DNA of 14,197 nucleotides from Candidatus Anoxychlamydiales bacterium (GTDB taxonomy: Bacteria; Chlamydiota; Chlamydiia; Chlamydiales; SM23-39), in contig JAAKFW010000014.1 of the NCBI GenBank assembly GCA_011064905.1, positions 1 to 14,197 of the forward strand, in the 5' to 3' direction. Within the stretch, counting starts at the first letter, position 1. Every line of letters begins with the position of its first letter. Positions 12,495 through 14,197 of this stretch are shown piece after piece. Position numbers and translations under genes: made by a program. The notes under the pieces are model-generated. The model made no database searches. It saw only the letters and a list, made by a program, of their open reading frames with translations, and was not told the origin of the DNA.

Positions 12495-14197
12495 ATGGAC
12501 TCGGATTTTTCAGCAAAAAAAAGAATTCAATCATGGTTGGATGGACCATTCGATGAAGATACTAAAAACGAGATAAAAAAACTTCTCAAAGAAAATTCTA
12601 AAGAGCTCATCAACGCTTTTTCAGACACTCTAAACTTTGGAACCGGCGGCATTAGAGACAAGATGGGAGTTGGAACGAATAGATTAAATAAATACACGAT
12701 AGCAATAGCTACGCAAGCGCTTTCCAATTATATATTATCTCAAAAATCAAAAGATCCATCAGTATTGATAGGTTACGATAATAGACAAAACTCAAAACTT
12801 TTCGCTGATGAGGCTTCAAAAGTTTTAGCTGCAAACAAAATAAAAGTTTATCTTTTAAAAGAGCTAAGACCAACCCCTATAGTATCTTTTGGGTGTAGGT
12901 TTAAAAATTGCATCTCAGCCATAATGATAACAGCATCGCATAATTCTAAAGAATATAATGGCTACAAGGTATACTGGAAAGATGGAGGGCAAGTATTGCC
13001 TCCTCATGACATAGGAATAATATCTGAATATAATAAAATAGATTCAATTGAAAAAGTAAAAAGCTTAGATACGATAGAGCATCCTTTGATTGAACTGATT
13101 TTAGGAGAAGTAGATAAAGCTTATACAAAAAATCTATTTTCTTTAGATCTTTTTAAAAACAAAATTGAAAATCCCAATCTTAAAATCGTTTACTCTAATT
13201 TTCATGGGACAGGAATTACCTTAGTCCCAAAATGTTTAAATGAGCTCGGTTTTAAAGACATTTTTATTGTAAAAGAACAGGAAGCTATAGATCCAAATTT
13301 CACAAATGCTCCAAAACCAAATCCTGAAGAAAAAAAATCTTTAGAAATTGGAATTAGGTATTTAAAAGAAAAAAATGCAGATATTTTTATAGCTACAGAT
13401 CCAGATGCTGATAGAGTTGGAGCTGTTATAAATCATGAAAACAGTCCCTATATATTAACAGGAAACGAACTCTCTTGCATAATGCTTGATTATCTTTGTA
13501 AAAAAAAATCTTTGTCTTCTAAAACAGCAGCCATTAAAACAATCGTAACAACAGAGCTTTTTGCAAGTATTTGCAAACGTCACAAGATACATTCTATAGA
13601 TGTTTTAACCGGTTTTAAGTATATCGCTCAGACAATTCATGAGTGGGAAAAGGATAACTCTTTAGAGTTTATATTTGGTGCAGAAGAGTCTTTAGGTTAT
13701 TTAATACATACCTTTGCAAGAGATAAAGATGCGATAAGCGCTGCGCTTCTAATAGCTAAAATAGCATCGGATGCTAAAAAAGAGAATAAAACTCTAGTAG
13801 ATCTTTTGCATGCTCTTTATCAAACACATGGAATTTATAGAGAAAAACAAGCATCAATTGCCTTTGAACCTACTATAGAGAATTTTGAAAAAATGAAAAA
13901 ATTAATGCAAAGATTAAGAGAAAACCCACCTAAAACCATTGCTAATCAAACTGTAGCTTTTATCGATGATTATAAAACATCTGAAACATTAGATCTTCAA
14001 ACTAATAAAAAAACAGTTTTAACTCTCCCTTCATCTAATGTTTTAAGATATTGGCTATCAGATAATTCCAAAATTGTAATTAGACCCTCTGGAACAGAGC
14101 CTAAAGTAAAAATTTATGTTGGAGCGCAAGAGCTAAATATAACAGATCTAAAAAATGATATTAAAAAATGTGATATGCATTTAGATGTTCTTATTGA
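12495..14197 (+). CDS. Phosphoglucomutase/phosphomannomutase (alpha-D-phosphohexomutase), 3' end beyond window
   Basis: The frame is open from the ATG at 12495 to the window end (567 codons), with all four domains of the alpha-D-phosphohexomutase family. After LNFGTGGIRDKMGVGTNRLN comes the active-site serine loop ITASHNSKEYNGYKVYW, with Ser148 as the residue that carries phosphate. The metal loop DPDADR lies at 302-307, the sugar-binding loop GAEESLG at 395-401, and the phosphate-binding loop RPSGTEPKVK from 530. The N-terminal layout and the phrase NGYKVYW-x-DGGQ are typical of the longer PGM2-like phosphoglucomutase/phosphopentomutase branch, of nearly 600 residues, so only a few tens of codons should be missing. 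It would interconvert hexose 1- and 6-phosphates, feeding glycogen or nucleotide-sugar synthesis. The leader has no clear Shine-Dalgarno. The gap from the YkgJ gene is 59 bases and contains a 9-bp inverted repeat (TTGATTTTT/AAAAATCAA, 12445-12477). Confidence 0.93.
   Translation, partial: MDSDFSAKKRIQSWLDGPFDEDTKNEIKKLLKENSKELINAFSDTLNFGTGGIRDKMGVGTNRLNKYTIAIATQALSNYILSQKSKDPSVLIGYDNRQNSKLFADEASKVLAANKIKVYLLKELRPTPIVSFGCRFKNCISAIMITASHNSKEYNGYKVYWKDGGQVLPPHDIGIISEYNKIDSIEKVKSLDTIEHPLIELILGEVDKAYTKNLFSLDLFKNKIENPNLKIVYSNFHGTGITLVPKCLNELGFKDIFIVKEQEAIDPNFTNAPKPNPEEKKSLEIGIRYLKEKNADIFIATDPDADRVGAVINHENSPYILTGNELSCIMLDYLCKKKSLSSKTAAIKTIVTTELFASICKRHKIHSIDVLTGFKYIAQTIHEWEKDNSLEFIFGAEESLGYLIHTFARDKDAISAALLIAKIASDAKKENKTLVDLLHALYQTHGIYREKQASIAFEPTIENFEKMKKLMQRLRENPPKTIANQTVAFIDDYKTSETLDLQTNKKTVLTLPSSNVLRYWLSDNSKIVIRPSGTEPKVKIYVGAQELNITDLKNDIKKCDMHLDVLI

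Noticed and set aside
12527..13128. Minus-strand frames of 66 and 60 codons
   Set aside because: Both lie antisense to the phosphohexomutase gene, whose motifs are unmistakable on the plus strand.
1..14197. CRISPR array, rRNA genes, integrase or phage structural genes
   Set aside because: No regularly spaced repeats, no rRNA-like sequence and no integrase or phage motifs were seen; the repeats found are two-copy or low-complexity.

Overview
The window is very AT-rich, with many A/T homopolymer runs, and reads as the chromosome of a host-associated bacterium, most likely a member of the Chlamydiae outside the genus Chlamydia. The main lineage clue is a CHLPS/DUF818-type hydrolase, a family known mainly from Chlamydiae. 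Supporting clues are a stand-alone GroEL paralogue, a RING protein with a paired-helix hydrophobic region like that of chlamydial inclusion-membrane (Inc) proteins, and a USP-type deubiquitinase. The lineage call is an inference from gene content; no 16S gene is present.

Layout: (1) 1-1485, the 3' part of a ubiquitin-specific-protease-like gene on +, followed by a decayed coding stretch (about 1487-1720). (2) 1757-2956 on -, the CHLPS hydrolase, with a short internal tandem duplication. (3) 2957-3489, a gene-poor stretch with an inverted repeat and the frameshifted N-terminal relic of an IS630-type transposase. (4) 3490-4397, tRNA-Cys(GCA) and the 16S rRNA methyltransferase gene rsmI. (5) 4418-6147, a GroEL paralogue with its own promoter and a strong intrinsic terminator, but no groES beside it and no CIRCE operator. 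(6) 6243-9352, an exported GH13 (trehalose-synthase-like) enzyme and a GT9 glycosyltransferase, probably one operon. (7) 9463-10126, a RING-domain membrane protein with its own promoter. (8) 10127-10832, about 700 bases without an intact gene, holding a poly-C tract, fragmentary minus-strand reading frames, a relic of the GT9 C-terminus and an AT-rich inverted-repeat zone. (9) 10833-12435, a small lysine-rich protein, then a metallophosphoesterase overlapping a YkgJ-type cysteine-cluster protein by four bases. (10) 12495-14197, a phosphohexomutase running off the window end.

The housekeeping part (tRNA-Cys, rsmI, phosphohexomutase, metallophosphoesterase/YkgJ pair) alternates with accessory loci that carry the signs of gene flow: transposase debris, duplicated gene ends and eukaryote-like effector candidates. 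The most notable point is that two candidate host-ubiquitin modifiers with opposite predicted activities lie about 8 kb apart: a USP-fold cysteine protease (Cys178, His441 and an Asn in place of the usual Asp) and a membrane-anchored RING protein whose fifth zinc-ligand position is Asn. Both functions are predictions from motifs only.
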